Positions 1 through 8,533 of a DNA stretch of 64,000 nt are shown piece by piece. How positions within the stretch are numbered: position 1 is the first letter of the stretch; each line of letters begins with the position of its first letter. Below the pieces are notes generated by a model. That model was not told the origin of the DNA, ran no database searches, and worked only from the letters and a program-made list of their open reading frames with translations. Source of the DNA: Plantactinospora sp. BC1 (GTDB taxonomy: Bacteria; Actinomycetota; Actinomycetes; Mycobacteriales; Micromonosporaceae); assembly GCF_003030345.1 (NCBI RefSeq), contig NZ_CP028158.1, positions 4,402,001-4,466,000 of the forward strand, written 5' to 3'. The position numbers were made by a program, and so were the translations under genes.

Positions 1-2
1 CG

Positions 3-569
3 CTCTTCGGGGTGGAGGCCGCCGATCCCTCCGTCGGTGATCTCGCCGGGCTGCTGGCCGGGCCGGGCGAGCTGGTCCGGATGGGTGGGACGGCCCGGAT
101 CACCGTCGTGGTGGACGCCGCCTGGCGGGTGCACGTACTCGTCGCCGAGCTGGCCCGCCGGGGGTTGACCGCCAGCTGGCTGGGTCGGGTGGCGGAGCAG
201 CACGGGGTGCAGACCTCCTACAGCACCCTGCTCGCCCCGCTGGCGGCGAGTTGGCTGCGCGGCACGGTGAAGCGCCCGCCCGGCACCTTCTTCCTGACCG
301 GCCCTCGGCTGCGGCTCTGGGCGGCGGCGGCCGGCACTCCCGAGCCGCTCGGTTTCGTGCTCCGGCTCGGTGCCGCCGACGAGGCGTGCTGGGAGCCGGT
401 CGGCGCGGCGCTGGCCGCGATCGGCCTGCCGGCGGTACTGCTCGACGCCGGGGCGGGCGGTCCGGCGTACCGGATCACCGGCCGGCGTCGGCTCGCCCGG
501 CTGGCGGAGCTGGTGGGTGACCGCCCGCCGACGGCGCCGCCGAGCCAGTGGCCGGGCGGTGTGCCGTGA
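3..569 (+). CDS. C-terminal part of an unidentified protein (cut by window edge)
   Basis: The reading frame is open to the first base of the window, so this is probably the 3' end of a longer gene; a GTG at 12 is the first visible start but has no visible ribosome site. About 185 residues are seen, rich in Ala, Leu, Gly and Arg, with alternating helices and no membrane segment or recognised motif. It ends with TGA 350 bp before topA on the same strand. I do not recognise the family. It could be a winged-helix-like C-terminal domain, but that is only an impression of the helix pattern. Confidence 0.55.
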   Translation, partial: LFGVEAADPSVGDLAGLLAGPGELVRMGGTARITVVVDAAWRVHVLVAELARRGLTASWLGRVAEQHGVQTSYSTLLAPLAASWLRGTVKRPPGTFFLTGPRLRLWAAAAGTPEPLGFVLRLGAADEACWEPVGAALAAIGLPAVLLDAGAGGPAYRITGRRRLARLAELVGDRPPTAPPSQWPGGVP

Positions 570-919
570 GTAGTCTCGATCGGGTAGCGGTGGCCATTAC
601 TCGGAGGGATCGACCGCTGTCGTATCCCGGACAGCCGGAAGTCAGATTTGTTCGGTTAATCCGTTTAATGACCCACCGAGTGCGGCATGATCCGTCCGGT
701 TGGTCCCGCGCAGATCGCCGGTGGGTGTACGGTGTCGCCGTCCGGCATGACCGCCCGTCCCTTGTTGTTGCACCCCGTGTCACCGCAGCGTAGCGGTGCT
801 CTTCGCGGGCCGCGCAACTCGGCGGTCGGGGAGCGCGTTACGTTGGACGTCTGGCCACCGGGCGGCCGATCCGGCCCCGGCGGCGGACGCGGACAGGGCG
901 GTCCGCAGGGGGAAAGATC
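570..919. other. 350-bp gap upstream of topA, probable promoter region
   Basis: No supported gene lies here. The stretch around 645-680 is noticeably richer in A and T than the surrounding genes and is a reasonable place for the topA promoter, but I cannot pick convincing -35/-10 hexamers. A GGGGGAAAG run just before 920 is the likely topA ribosome site. Confidence 0.4.
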
Positions 920-3862
920 GTGAGTGAGGTCAGGAGAGACGTGCCGAGCAACGCCAGGAGCACCCGTCTGGTCATCGTCGAGTCACCGGCGAAGGCCAAG
1001 ACGATCTCGGGCTATCTCGGCCCGGGATACGTCGTCGAGGCCAGCCTGGGTCACGTCCGTGACCTGCCGCGCAACGCCGACGACGTGCCCGCCAAATACA
1101 AGGGCGAGTCGTGGGCCCGGCTCGGCGTGGACGTCGACAACGGGTTCGCCGCCCTCTACGTCGTGTCGCCGGACCGCAGGCAGCAGATCAGCAAGTTGAC
1201 CCGGCTGGCCAAGGAGGTGGACGAGGTCTTCCTCGCCACCGACGAGGACCGGGAGGGCGAGGCGATCGCCTGGCACCTGGTCGAGACGCTCAAGCCCAAG
1301 GTGCCGGTCAAGCGGATGGTCTTCCACGAGATCACCCGGCAGGCCATCCAGGCGGCGGTGGCCAACCCGCGCGAGATCGACCGCGACCTGGTCGACGCCC
1401 AGGAGGCCCGGCGGATTCTGGACCGGCTCTACGGCTACGAGGTCTCCCCGGTGCTCTGGCGGAAGGTCCGCTCCGGGCTCTCCGCCGGCCGGGTCCAGTC
1501 GGTCGCCACCCGGATCGTGGTCGAGCGTGAGCGGCAGCGGATGGCGTTCCGCAGCGCCGAATACTGGGACATCCTCGCCACCCTCGCCGTGCAGGGCACC
1601 GCCGACGGGCCGCGCACCTTCTCCGCCACCCTGGTCGCGCTGAACGGGGACCGGATCGCCACCGGCAAGGACTTCGAGCCGACCACCGGCCAGGTGAAGC
1701 CGGGCGCCGGGGTGATGCACCTCGACGAGGCGGGTGCCCGTGGCCTGGCCGCCCGCCTCGACGGGCGGCCTTTCACGGTCACCCGGGTCGACGAGAAGCC
1801 CTACCGGCGCCGCCCGTACGCGCCGTTCATCACCTCGACGCTCCAGCAGGAGGCGGCCCGGAAGCTGCGCTTCTCCTCGCAGCAGACGATGCGCACCGCC
1901 CAGCGGCTCTACGAGAACGGCTACATCACCTATATGCGTACCGACTCGGTGAACCTGTCGGAGACGGCCATCGCGGCCGCCCGGCGGCAGATCGCCGAGC
2001 TGTACGGCGAGCGGAACGTGCCGCCGGAGCCCCGCCGGTACACCGGCAAGGTGAAGAACGCCCAGGAGGCGCACGAGGCGATCCGCCCCGCCGGGGACAA
2101 CTTCCGCACCCCCGGTGAGCTGGCGAACGAGCTTTCCGGCGAGGAGTTCCGGCTCTACGAGCTGATCTGGCGGCGGACCATCGCGTCCCAGATGACCGAC
2201 GCGGTCGGCTCCAGCGTCTCGGTGCGGATCCGGGCGGTCTCCGGCGCGGGCGAGGAGGCCGACTTCGGCGCGACCGGCAAGACCATCACCGAGCCGGGCT
2301 TCCTGCGGGCGTACGTGGAGTCGTCCGACGACGAGAACGCCGAGGCCGAGGATGCCGAGCGGCGGCTGCCGAACCTGGTCAAGGACCAGCCGCTGACCGC
2401 CGAGGAACTGGCCGCGACCGGGCACCACACCCAGCCGCCGTCCCGCTACACGGAGGCGTCGCTGGTCAAGTCGCTGGAGGAGCTGGGCATCGGCCGGCCC
2501 TCCACGTACGCCTCGATCATGGCGACCATCCAGGACCGGGGGTACGTCTTCAAGCGCGGCCAGGCGCTGATCCCGTCCTTCCTCGCCTTCGCCGTCGTCG
2601 GCCTGCTGGAGCGGCACTACCCACGGCTGGTCGACTACAACTTCACCGCCGCGATGGAGAACGAGCTGGACGAGATCGCCGGTGGTGACCACGCGGCGGT
2701 GGACTTCCTGACCTCGTTCTACTTCGGCAGCCCCGACGGCGGGGACCAGTCGGTGGCCCGGTCCGGCGGGCTGAAGAAGATGGTCACCGAGAACCTGAGC
2801 GAGATCGACGCGCGCAGCGTCAACTCGATCCCGCTCTTCCGCGACGACGAGGGGCGCGACGTCGTGGTCCGGGTCGGCCGCTACGGCCCGTACCTGCAAC
2901 GCAGCCTGCCCGGCGCGGAGCCGGCGGCCCAGACGCCCCGGGACACCGGCGACGGCGGCCCGCCCGAGGACACGTCCCCGGCCGGCGACCGGGCACCGAT
3001 CCCGGAGGGGGTGGCCCCGGACGAGCTGACTCCGGAGAAGGTGCACGAGCTCTTCCTCGGCGGTGGCGGCGAGCGCAAGCTCGGCGAGCACCCGGAGACC
3101 GGCGAGCCGATCGTGCTCAAGTCCGGCCGGTTCGGCCCGTACGTGGCCAGTGGCGAGCGCAAGGCGTCGCTGCTGCGCTCCCAGTCGCCGGAGTCGTTGA
3201 CGATGACGGAGGCGCTGCGACTGCTCACCCTGCCCCGGGTGGTCGGGACGGCCCCGGACGGTGCCGAGGTGCTCGCCGCGAACGGCCGGTACGGCCCGTA
3301 CGTGAAGCGTGGCGACGAATACCGTTCGCTTGAGTCGGAGGAGCAGCTCTTCACGGTCACCCTGGAGGAGGCTCTCGCCCTGCTGGCGGCGCCGAAGACC
3401 CGGCAGCGCCGGGCGGCGGCCCCGCCGCTGCGGGAGATGGGTGCGGATCCGCTGACCGAGAAGCCGCTGGTGATCAAGGACGGCCGGTTCGGGCCGTACG
3501 TCACCGACGGCGAGACCAACGCGTCGCTGCGACGCGGCCAGACTCCGGAGGCGCTGACCCTGGAGGAGGCGTCGGAGATGCTGGCCGAGAAGCGGGCCAA
3601 GGGTCCGGCACCGCGCAAGCGGGCGGCGAAGAAGGCGACCGCGAAGAAGACGGCGGCGAAGGCCACCGGCGGGGAGACGGCCGCGAAGAAGACGGCAGCC
3701 AAGAAGACCGCCGCGAAGAAGACCACCGCCGCGAAGAAGACAACGGCCGCGAAGGCGACGGCCGCGAAGAAGACCACCGCGAAGGCTCCCGCGAAGAAGG
3801 CCGCCCCGCGCAAGGCCACCACCACCACCACCACCACCGCCGCCGCCGACCCGACCGACTGA
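920..3862 (+). CDS. topA: DNA topoisomerase I (type IA)
   Basis: Relaxes negatively supercoiled DNA by transient single-strand cleavage through a 5'-phosphotyrosine link. The Toprim domain starts near residue 16 (VIVESPAKAKTI), with the acidic motif DEDREGEAIAWH near residue 110. The catalytic tyrosine is Y338 in ITYMRTDS. The C-terminal third carries repeated G-R-(F/Y)-GPY modules near residues 650, 740, 790 and 860, as in actinobacterial TopA, which lack the zinc fingers of the E. coli enzyme. The last ~90 residues are a Lys/Ala-rich tail of repeated AAKKT units ending in a run of Thr. That tail is typical of actinobacteria and is thought to bind DNA and raise processivity. Start GTG 920 follows GGGGGAAAG; GTG 941 is an alternative. 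The gene ends at a strong hairpin shared with the convergent gene. Confidence 0.97.
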   Translation: MSEVRRDVPSNARSTRLVIVESPAKAKTISGYLGPGYVVEASLGHVRDLPRNADDVPAKYKGESWARLGVDVDNGFAALYVVSPDRRQQISKLTRLAKEVDEVFLATDEDREGEAIAWHLVETLKPKVPVKRMVFHEITRQAIQAAVANPREIDRDLVDAQEARRILDRLYGYEVSPVLWRKVRSGLSAGRVQSVATRIVVERERQRMAFRSAEYWDILATLAVQGTADGPRTFSATLVALNGDRIATGKDFEPTTGQVKPGAGVMHLDEAGARGLAARLDGRPFTVTRVDEKPYRRRPYAPFITSTLQQEAARKLRFSSQQTMRTAQRLYENGYITYMRTDSVNLSETAIAAARRQIAELYGERNVPPEPRRYTGKVKNAQEAHEAIRPAGDNFRTPGELANELSGEEFRLYELIWRRTIASQMTDAVGSSVSVRIRAVSGAGEEADFGATGKTITEPGFLRAYVESSDDENAEAEDAERRLPNLVKDQPLTAEELAATGHHTQPPSRYTEASLVKSLEELGIGRPSTYASIMATIQDRGYVFKRGQALIPSFLAFAVVGLLERHYPRLVDYNFTAAMENELDEIAGGDHAAVDFLTSFYFGSPDGGDQSVARSGGLKKMVTENLSEIDARSVNSIPLFRDDEGRDVVVRVGRYGPYLQRSLPGAEPAAQTPRDTGDGGPPEDTSPAGDRAPIPEGVAPDELTPEKVHELFLGGGGERKLGEHPETGEPIVLKSGRFGPYVASGERKASLLRSQSPESLTMTEALRLLTLPRVVGTAPDGAEVLAANGRYGPYVKRGDEYRSLESEEQLFTVTLEEALALLAAPKTRQRRAAAPPLREMGADPLTEKPLVIKDGRFGPYVTDGETNASLRRGQTPEALTLEEASEMLAEKRAKGPAPRKRAAKKATAKKTAAKATGGETAAKKTAAKKTAAKKTTAAKKTTAAKATAAKKTTAKAPAKKAAPRKATTTTTTTAAADPTD

Positions 3863-3871
3863 CCGAGCCGC

Positions 3872-3926
3872 CAAGATTCTTGTTGAGCTGTGGTTCGCTA
3901 CGCGCCACGAGTCAACAAGAATCTTG
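3872..3926. terminator. Bidirectional hairpin terminator between topA and the GNAT gene
   Basis: A perfect 15-bp inverted repeat: CAAGATTCTTGTTGA (3872-3886) pairs with its reverse complement at 3912-3926. It sits ten bases after the topA stop and its right arm contains the stop codon of the convergent acetyltransferase gene, so it can serve both transcripts. The arms are far more AT-rich than the flanks. Confidence 0.85.
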
Positions 3927-4883
3927 ACCGGCCGCCGTACGGGGGCGGCGGAAGCCGTACGTCTGGTGCTCGCGGCGGAAGCCGAGGCCGGCGTAGAGCC
4001 GCTGCGCCGGCAGGTTGTCCGCGTTGTAGTTGACGGTCACCGTCGCCATCCCGGCGGCCCGCATCCGGTGCATCGCGGTCAGCATCACCGCCCGGGCCAG
4101 TCCGCGCCGGTGGAAGTCCCGGTGCGTGCCGACCGGCTCGAAGTGGCCGACCCGGTTGTGCCGGTCGAGCCAGTAGACGGCGAAGGCGGCGATCCGCCCG
4201 TCCGGTGCCTCGGCGACGATCTCCCGTTCCGGGGAGTAGCCGGGCCTGGTCATCACCGCCGAGCGGTACAGCTCGGCGGTCCAGTCCGCCTCGAACGCGG
4301 AGTTGCGGGCCCGGGCCAGGCCGTCGGCGTCGGCCAGCCGGGCGGTACGCAGCACGAAGCCCTCCGGCGCGACCGGCTCGTCGAGCGGGTCGTCGAGCGG
4401 GTCGGCGAGTTCCCGGACGGTGACGTCGTCCCAGGTGCGGAACCGTGCGAACCCGAGTTCGCCGAGCAGTCGGATCCGGGTGGTGTCGCAGTCGAAGACG
4501 TCGGTCAGCACGTACGGCTCGGTGACGGGGTCGGCGGTCATCGCCCGGGCGGTGGTCTCGTACGCCGTCCGGAGCATCGCCATCTCGGCGGCGGTGCCGC
4601 GCAGCGCGGGCGCGCAGAAGACGTCGAACGCGGCACCGAAGCGCAGGTTGATCCCCAGCCCGACGATCTCGTCACCGGCCTCCCAGAGCTGGACCAGCTC
4701 GCCGACCGGCCGGCCCCGCAGGTTCTCGTAGATCCGGTGCGGCACCTCGCCGACGTGGTCGTATCCGCACCTGCCGGCCTCGGCGATCCAGGCCGCGAAG
4801 GTCCGCGACAGGCGGGGCAGGTCGACGTCGGAGTAGGGCCGTAGTCGTGGCAGGTGGCTCGTCACCGGCCCTGTATACGGCAT
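3912..4883 (-). CDS. GNAT family N-acetyltransferase
   Basis: Predicted acyl-CoA-dependent N-acyltransferase of about 323 residues, long enough for two GNAT-type lobes. The C-terminal half holds the acetyl-CoA binding motif A (HRDFHRRGLARAVML) followed by a second helix and the NYNADNLPAQRLYAGLGF segment, a classic GNAT motif B. The N-terminal half is degenerate but starts with the usual R-P-Y-x-D beginning. The substrate cannot be told. Three starts are possible (GTG 4886, ATG 4883, GTG 4865), none with a strong ribosome site. The stop codon lies inside the topA terminator stem. It is convergent with topA and 34 bp downstream of the flavoenzyme gene on the same strand, so the two may be co-transcribed. 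Confidence 0.85.
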   Translation of the reverse strand: MPYTGPVTSHLPRLRPYSDVDLPRLSRTFAAWIAEAGRCGYDHVGEVPHRIYENLRGRPVGELVQLWEAGDEIVGLGINLRFGAAFDVFCAPALRGTAAEMAMLRTAYETTARAMTADPVTEPYVLTDVFDCDTTRIRLLGELGFARFRTWDDVTVRELADPLDDPLDEPVAPEGFVLRTARLADADGLARARNSAFEADWTAELYRSAVMTRPGYSPEREIVAEAPDGRIAAFAVYWLDRHNRVGHFEPVGTHRDFHRRGLARAVMLTAMHRMRAAGMATVTVNYNADNLPAQRLYAGLGFRREHQTYGFRRPRTAAGQDSC

Positions 4884-4917
4884 CACCCGGGCCGGGGCCG
4901 AACGGTTTCCGCCCCGG

Positions 4918-6240
4918 TCAGGCCCCGAGCACCTGCTCGGTGTAGGAGTTCGCGAAGACCCGGTCCGGGTCGAGCCGGTCGCGCACGGCGAGGAAGTCGG
5001 CGAACCGGGGGTACGCCGGGCGCAGCGACTCGGCGTCCCGGTAGTGCAGCTTGCCCCAGTGCGGCCGGCCGCCCAGTTCGGTGGCGATCCGCTCGAAGGC
5101 CCGGAAGTACGCCTCGGCGGGCATCCCGGCGTACTGGTGGATCGCCACGTACGCCGACTCGCGCCCGTGGCCGTGCGAGAGCCAGATGTCGTCCGGGGCG
5201 GTGAACCGGACCTCGACCGGGAAGAGCACCCGGAACGGCAGCTCGTCGATGATCCGGCGCAGCCCGGCCAGCGCCTCCGGCAGGGCGGCCCGGGGCAGGG
5301 CGTACTCCATCTCCTCGAACCGGACCCGGCGCGGGGTGCAGAAGACCCGGTCGGAGCGGGCGGTGTAGCTGCGCGCGGTGAGCGCCCGGGCGGAGACGGC
5401 GGAGATGGTCGGCACCAGGGCCGGGGCGGCCCGGCCGAGCCGGCAGGCTCCGGCGAAGACGGAGTTGGCCAGGAAGTCGTCGTCCAGCCAGCTCCGGAAC
5501 CGGGGCAGTGGGCGGTCGTCGACGGGTACCCGGTTGTTGACCTTCACCTGCACCCGGTCGGTGTACGGGAACCAGTAGAACTCGAAGTGGTCGTTGCCGG
5601 CGACCAGTTCGGGCAGCTCGGCGAGGACCTCGGGCAGCGGGGCCGGGCGCTCGTCGGCGCGGAGGACGAAGGCGTCGACGCAGTTCAGGGTCACCTCGGT
5701 GAGCACGCCGAGGGCGCCGAGCCCGACCCGGGCCGCCGCGAAGACGTCGGCGTTCCGGTCGGCGGAACACTCCAGCAGCTCGCCGGTGCCGGTGACCAGG
5801 GTGAGCCCGGCGACGAAGGTGGAGAGGCAGCCGTAGCCGGCGCCGGTGCCGTGGGTACCGGTGGAGATCGCCCCGGCGATCGTCTGCGCGTCGATGTCGC
5901 CGAGATTGGCCAGGGCCAAATCGTGTCCGGCGAGCACCTCGTTGAGCGCGTGCAGGGTGACACCAGCCGGTACGGTGATCAGCCGATGGCCGGGATCGAC
6001 CCGGACCTGTCCGGCCAGCGCGGTGAGATCGACCCGCTGGTCGTCGGGGCGGGCGATCGCGGTGAAGGAGTGGCCGCTGCCGACCGGCTTGATCCGCCGG
6101 CCGGCAGCTCGGGCGGCCTGGACCGTGGCGACGATCTCGTCCACGGTCGACGGTCGCAGCGCGTCGCCGGTGGCGCGCTGGTTGCCGGCCCAGTTGGACC
6201 AGGAGGAGGCGGCTCCGGGTGGTGCGGTACGTCCGCTCAT
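4918..6240 (-). CDS. FAD-linked aldonolactone oxidase (D-arabinono-1,4-lactone oxidase type)
   Basis: A vanillyl-alcohol-oxidase-superfamily flavoprotein of about 440 residues. The N-terminal FAD domain contains the motif VGSGHSFT, whose histidine is the covalent flavin attachment site in L-gulono- and D-arabinono-1,4-lactone oxidases. The C-terminal half has the family's substrate-domain signature (HWGK-type motif, PHWGKLHY, near the end) and ends with FANSYTEQVLG. It probably oxidises an aldonolactone or sugar alcohol with O2. ATG 6240 is chosen because GGAGGT precedes it; an upstream TTG at 6279 is possible but has no such site. It is divergent from a TetR-family regulator 195 bp away, which is the obvious candidate to control it. 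Confidence 0.9.
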   Translation of the reverse strand: MSGRTAPPGAASSWSNWAGNQRATGDALRPSTVDEIVATVQAARAAGRRIKPVGSGHSFTAIARPDDQRVDLTALAGQVRVDPGHRLITVPAGVTLHALNEVLAGHDLALANLGDIDAQTIAGAISTGTHGTGAGYGCLSTFVAGLTLVTGTGELLECSADRNADVFAAARVGLGALGVLTEVTLNCVDAFVLRADERPAPLPEVLAELPELVAGNDHFEFYWFPYTDRVQVKVNNRVPVDDRPLPRFRSWLDDDFLANSVFAGACRLGRAAPALVPTISAVSARALTARSYTARSDRVFCTPRRVRFEEMEYALPRAALPEALAGLRRIIDELPFRVLFPVEVRFTAPDDIWLSHGHGRESAYVAIHQYAGMPAEAYFRAFERIATELGGRPHWGKLHYRDAESLRPAYPRFADFLAVRDRLDPDRVFANSYTEQVLGA

Positions 6241-6311
6241 CTGACCTCCGCCGGCTCTGACCAGGTCGCCAATGGACAAATATGAATTAGACTCGCGTCA
6301 AGGTGTACCAG

Positions 6312-6389
6312 GGCGAGTAAATCAGGATCGTCACGGCGAGTAAATACCGATATCCGTTCGGCTCGTTAGTCCGGATAGCGTTTCGAAAC
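6312..6389. promoter_or_regulatory. Direct repeats and a palindrome between the oxidase and TetR genes
   Basis: In the divergent intergenic region the 11-mer GGCGAGTAAAT occurs twice, at 6312-6322 and 6335-6345, a 23-bp period. A perfect 10-bp palindrome GTTTCGAAAC lies at 6380-6389, about 47 bp before the preferred regulator start. Either could be the TetR operator. No experiment supports this; it rests on position and symmetry. Confidence 0.4.
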
Positions 6390-6435
6390 CGTGACGCCTA
6401 GTAACCTTCACCCCGTCGAAAGGGAGTGGCGACGA

Positions 6436-7080
6436 GTGTCCACGTCAACCGCCACATCCGGTCCACTGCGCCGCGTACCGGTGCAGGGCCGCAGCGTCGC
6501 CCGGGTCCAGCGCATGCTCGACGCCTGTGCCGAGATAGTCGACGAGGTCGGCTACGAGGGGCTGACCACGACCCTGCTCGCCGAGCGCGCCGGAGTGGCC
6601 ATCGGGTCGGTGTACCAGTTCTTCCCGGACAAGCGAGCGATCGTGCAGGCACTGACCCTGCGCAACATGGAGGCGTACCTGGAGCGGCTCAGCGACCGCT
6701 TCTCCCGGGGCGACCTGACCCACTGGTGGGACGGGGTCGACGCCGCGATCGACGAGTACATCACGATGCACCGGAGGGTGCCCGGCTTCCGTACCCTGCA
6801 CTTCGGCGACGTCGTCGACGTGCACCTGCTGGACGAGGACCGGGACAACAACGGCGTCATCGCCGAACAGTTGGCCCGGGTGCTGGTCGAGCAGTTCGGC
6901 ACCACCGACGCGCCCCGGCTGCGCTTCGCGCTGGAGATCGCGGTCGAGGCCGCCGACGCGTTGATCAAACTGGCCTTCCGGCGCGATCCGGAGGGCGACG
7001 AGAAGGTGCTGACCGAGGCGACCGCGCTGATCCGGGAGTACCTGCACCGGCACGTCGACGCCGCGCCCGCAGCCGGCTAG
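6436..7080 (+). CDS. TetR/AcrR family transcriptional regulator
   Basis: A one-component repressor-type protein of about 214 residues. The N-terminal helix-turn-helix is clear: LTTTLLAERAGVAIGSVYQFF followed by DKRAIVQAL, a standard TetR layout at about residues 30-65. The rest is an all-helical ligand-binding domain ending in Arg/His-rich helices. GTG 6436 is preferred because AAAGGGAG lies eight bases before it; an in-frame GTG at 6391 would add 15 residues and overlap the palindrome. Divergent from the flavin oxidase gene, so it probably controls that gene and itself. The effector is unknown. Confidence 0.9.
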   Translation: MSTSTATSGPLRRVPVQGRSVARVQRMLDACAEIVDEVGYEGLTTTLLAERAGVAIGSVYQFFPDKRAIVQALTLRNMEAYLERLSDRFSRGDLTHWWDGVDAAIDEYITMHRRVPGFRTLHFGDVVDVHLLDEDRDNNGVIAEQLARVLVEQFGTTDAPRLRFALEIAVEAADALIKLAFRRDPEGDEKVLTEATALIREYLHRHVDAAPAAG

Positions 7081-7119
7081 CGGGCCGCCAGCCCGTCCGC
7101 GGCCGGCCCGGGTACGCGC

Positions 7120-8340
7120 TCAGAGGAAGGCCCGGCCCTCGCCGCGATAGGTCGGAACCGTGCCCACGACCCGGTCCGACTCCACCAGGTGCAGTTCTCC
7201 GACATGTTCGGCCAGCTCGCCGGCCTTGGCGTGCCGGAACCAGACCCGGTCGCCGACCCGCAGCGACTCGGCGGCGGCTCCGGCCACCGGGGTCTGCACC
7301 TCCCCGGCGCCCTCGGTGCCGGTCAGCCGCAGACCCGGCGGCAGCCACGGGGTGGGCAGCCGGGTCGGGTCGGCCGGCCCGGACGCCACCCAACCGCCGC
7401 CGAGCAGGGTCACCACCCTGGCGGCGGGACGGCGGACCACCGACAGCGCGAAGAACGCCGCCGGGCGGGGCCGCCAGCTCCGGTAGGCGTCGAAGAGCGT
7501 CGGCCCGTACAGGCCCGACCCGGCGGTGATCTCGGTTACCGCCGGGTCCGCCGCGGTCAGCGCGATGCTGCCGGTACCGCCGCCGTTGACGAACTCCAGG
7601 TCGGCGTGCTCGCGTACCGCCGCGACCGCCGCCGCGCGGCGCTGCACCAGTTCCCGGTACGACCGCCGTTGCAGCAGCCGGATGGTGGCGCCCCGGACGG
7701 CCTGCCGGGGCGGTGCGTCGCCGAGCCCGGCGATCTGTGCCTCGTACGCCATCAGGCCGACCAGCCGGAAGCCCGGCCGCTGCGCGATCGTGCCGGCCAG
7801 CCTGCCGGCGTCGTCCGCCGAGTGCACCGGTGAGCGGCGGGTGCCGATGTGCAGCCGGCCACCGAAGGTGTCGGCCAGCGGGCGCCAGGACGCGTCCAGG
7901 TCGAGGCAGATCCGGATCTCCGCCCGGGAGCCGGCGGCGGCGACCGCGTCGACCAGGTCGAGTTGGGCGGAACTGTCCACCATCAGGCAGATCTTGGCGG
8001 CCAGTTCCGGGTCGGCGGCGAGTTGGGCCAGCGCCTGCCGGTCGGTGGTCGGGTAGCCGAGCAGCACGTCGTCGGTCACGCCACTGCGGACCAGCCAGAT
8101 CGCCTCGGCCAGGGTGTACGTCATCACACCGCCCCAGCCGGGCCCGGCCAGCGCCCGGCGGAGCAGGGCCCGGCAGCGCAGCGACTTGCTGGCGACCCGC
8201 AGCGGCTTGCCACCGGCCTGACCGGTCAGCGCGCCGGCGTTGGCGTCGAACGCGTCGAGGTCGACCACGGCGAAGGGAGGGTCGAGATCCGCCGTCGCCC
8301 GGTCGAGACGTCGACGCAGCAGGTCGCGTTCGGTGGCCAT
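7120..8340 (-). CDS. PLP-dependent amino acid deaminase/aldolase, alanine racemase-like fold
   Basis: A fold-III PLP enzyme of 406 residues. The N-terminal TIM barrel carries the PLP lysine in RVASKSLRC (K52). The C-terminal beta domain has the VGDRVWFRHAKAGE motif, matching the metal-binding segment of the D-threonine aldolase / D-serine dehydratase group. These enzymes act on D-amino acids or beta-hydroxy amino acids. In related actinomycetes this gene often lies near the aldonolactone oxidase, as here, but that is from memory. ATG 8340 has no obvious ribosome site, so the true start may differ. The gene converges on the TetR gene with a 39-bp gap. Confidence 0.88.
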   Translation of the reverse strand: MATERDLLRRRLDRATADLDPPFAVVDLDAFDANAGALTGQAGGKPLRVASKSLRCRALLRRALAGPGWGGVMTYTLAEAIWLVRSGVTDDVLLGYPTTDRQALAQLAADPELAAKICLMVDSSAQLDLVDAVAAAGSRAEIRICLDLDASWRPLADTFGGRLHIGTRRSPVHSADDAGRLAGTIAQRPGFRLVGLMAYEAQIAGLGDAPPRQAVRGATIRLLQRRSYRELVQRRAAAVAAVREHADLEFVNGGGTGSIALTAADPAVTEITAGSGLYGPTLFDAYRSWRPRPAAFFALSVVRRPAARVVTLLGGGWVASGPADPTRLPTPWLPPGLRLTGTEGAGEVQTPVAGAAAESLRVGDRVWFRHAKAGELAEHVGELHLVESDRVVGTVPTYRGEGRAFL

Positions 8341-8533
8341 TCGAGCACGCTAACCCCCGCGGCGATAATGCGAAACTGTCTCGTGTCTTCCGGCGTGGCG
8401 TGTCCGGTCCTCCGGCGTGGCCTGTCCGGACCGTAGGGGCGCGACGCGGACCGCCCCAAGATCCGCGAGCGACCCCTAGGCTCCGGCTCCGGGGAATGTC
8501 GGGGTCGGGGCGGATCCGTACCGCGATTAGAGT

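Noticed and set aside
983-3874. Very long open frame antisense to topA
   Set aside because: It is a shadow of topA caused by high GC at third positions; the product is Arg/Leu/Gly-rich with no domain.
8389-8429. Two 19-bp near-repeats (TCCGGCGTGGCxTGTCCGG) before the MFS-Tmk gene
   Set aside because: Only two copies, no symmetry and no clear position relative to a promoter; too weak to call a site.
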